In this document: positions 63,336 through 64,000 of the stretch, in pieces | How the letters are laid out: the number at the start of each line of letters is the position of its first letter | Numbering within the stretch: the stretch's first letter is position 1 | From: Pomacea canaliculata | Lineage: Eukaryota; Mollusca; Gastropoda; Architaenioglossa; Ampullariidae | Reading direction: 5' to 3' | Length of the DNA: 64,000 nt | NCBI RefSeq assembly: GCF_003073045.1 | Contig: NC_037590.1 | Coordinates: 34,604,327 to 34,668,326, forward strand | Made by a program: the position numbers and the translations under genes | The notes under the pieces: model-generated | Database searches by the model: none | What the model was told of the DNA's origin: nothing | The model's input: only the letters and a program-made list of their open reading frames with translations

Positions 63336-64000
63336 CTGCAACAACAGGTTTTAAAACTGATTTGCATTGATATTTAAAGTTATTGTCTACCCACGAAGAG
63401 TACAAAATAAAGAAAACTTTTTAGAATTGAAAATTAGAAAATTTGACTTCACACCCACAAACATACACAGACAAACACTCATGAACACTCTCAAACATAC
63501 ACTTGTACAAACTTGAACGTTACCACCGCGCGCGCGTGCGTGCGTGTGTTTGAGAGAGAGAGAGGGCGCATGAGTTTGTTTACGTTCTAAAAATTCTTTT
63601 GTGTTAAATAGTTCTAAATGTTGTGCAAAGTCTTCCTCCTCACCGAGGCAGATGTATGTACATTGGAAAGAGCGAAGAATTCTTTAGAAAGTGATATAGA
63701 CTATTTTTTTTTTATTATAAATAATTTAATGAACACTTTTTAGATATCATTCTATAGCAAGTAACAAAATGTCTAAGAAAATAAATTTCAAACTTTGCCC
63801 TATTAAAGTAGACAAATGTCTGAAATCTGTAAATAATTACAAATAAATAAATCATAATAAATATGTTAACAAAGAAATAAATCAATTAAAAAAAATACTG
63901 ATGTAAATTAGTGAGCGCATCAGTTCAATGTTTTCAGTAAGGCATTGGCAAGGTCTTTTCTTGTGTCAGTTTTGACCAAACGGGGTAACGTTTTGACTTG
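63336..64000. other. Presumed intron 1 of copy C
   Basis: AT-rich, with a CG/TG-rich run at 63525-63555. Part (63450-63520) resembles 30760-30820. No signal exon recognised. Confidence 0.45.

Overview
This is a window of animal nuclear DNA, AT-rich and crowded with repeats. tRNA-headed SINEs, several LINE families, hAT elements and long microsatellites, with small genes cut by introns, suggest a mollusc, probably a gastropod. That assignment is inference; nothing in the sequence names the species. There are no rRNA or tRNA genes and no bacterial features. The long reading frames belong to mobile elements. The host genes have exons of 32-110 bases and must be read across splice sites.

The main content is a tandem array of small four-exon genes, all on the minus strand, encoding secreted proteins of about 103-112 residues. 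Each has a signal peptide (exon 1), a seven-cysteine domain split over exons 2 and 3, and a hydrophobic C-terminal tail (exon 4) that looks like a GPI-anchor signal or a C-terminal membrane anchor. All copies share intron phases 1, 2, 1 and the pattern C-x-C-x3-C ... C ... C-x3/4-C ... C-G. In order of transcription they are copy C (60.8-63.3 kb, exon 1 not found), a decayed copy (56.2-56.5 kb), G3 (51.8-53.9 kb, intact), G2 (44.6-46.8 kb, frameshift in exon 3), B (33.6-36.1 kb, intact), G1 (27.1-29.0 kb, intact) and A (19.4-21.7 kb, frameshift in the signal exon). Extra decayed last exons lie at 18.9, 30.6, 33.2, 43.5 and 51.35 kb. I do not recognise the family. Between paralogs A and B the domain exons have changed far more than the introns around them, which suggests strong diversifying selection or exon replacement.

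The array grew by stacked duplication. Block 17.0-29.9 kb (gene A, a gene-free block, gene G1) matches 31.7-47.1 kb (gene B, the same gene-free block, gene G2). A further G unit lies at 51.0-54.8 kb, a third gene-free block at 0.2-2.3 kb, and a separate duplication pairs 46.9-49.15 kb with 56.9-58.97 kb. The two arms act as empty sites for each other. This dates several insertions after the duplication: two hAT MITEs, a foldback element with 9-bp target duplications, and a solo LTR.

The left part (about 6.9-17.0 kb) is a graveyard of elements: an ORF1-like relic, a fossil Ty3/Gypsy fragment, a minus-strand CR1/jockey-group LINE and a nearly complete plus-strand LINE. Stretches 2.3-4.9, 5.1-6.9, 54.9-56.1 and 59.0-60.8 kb hold no gene I can support.
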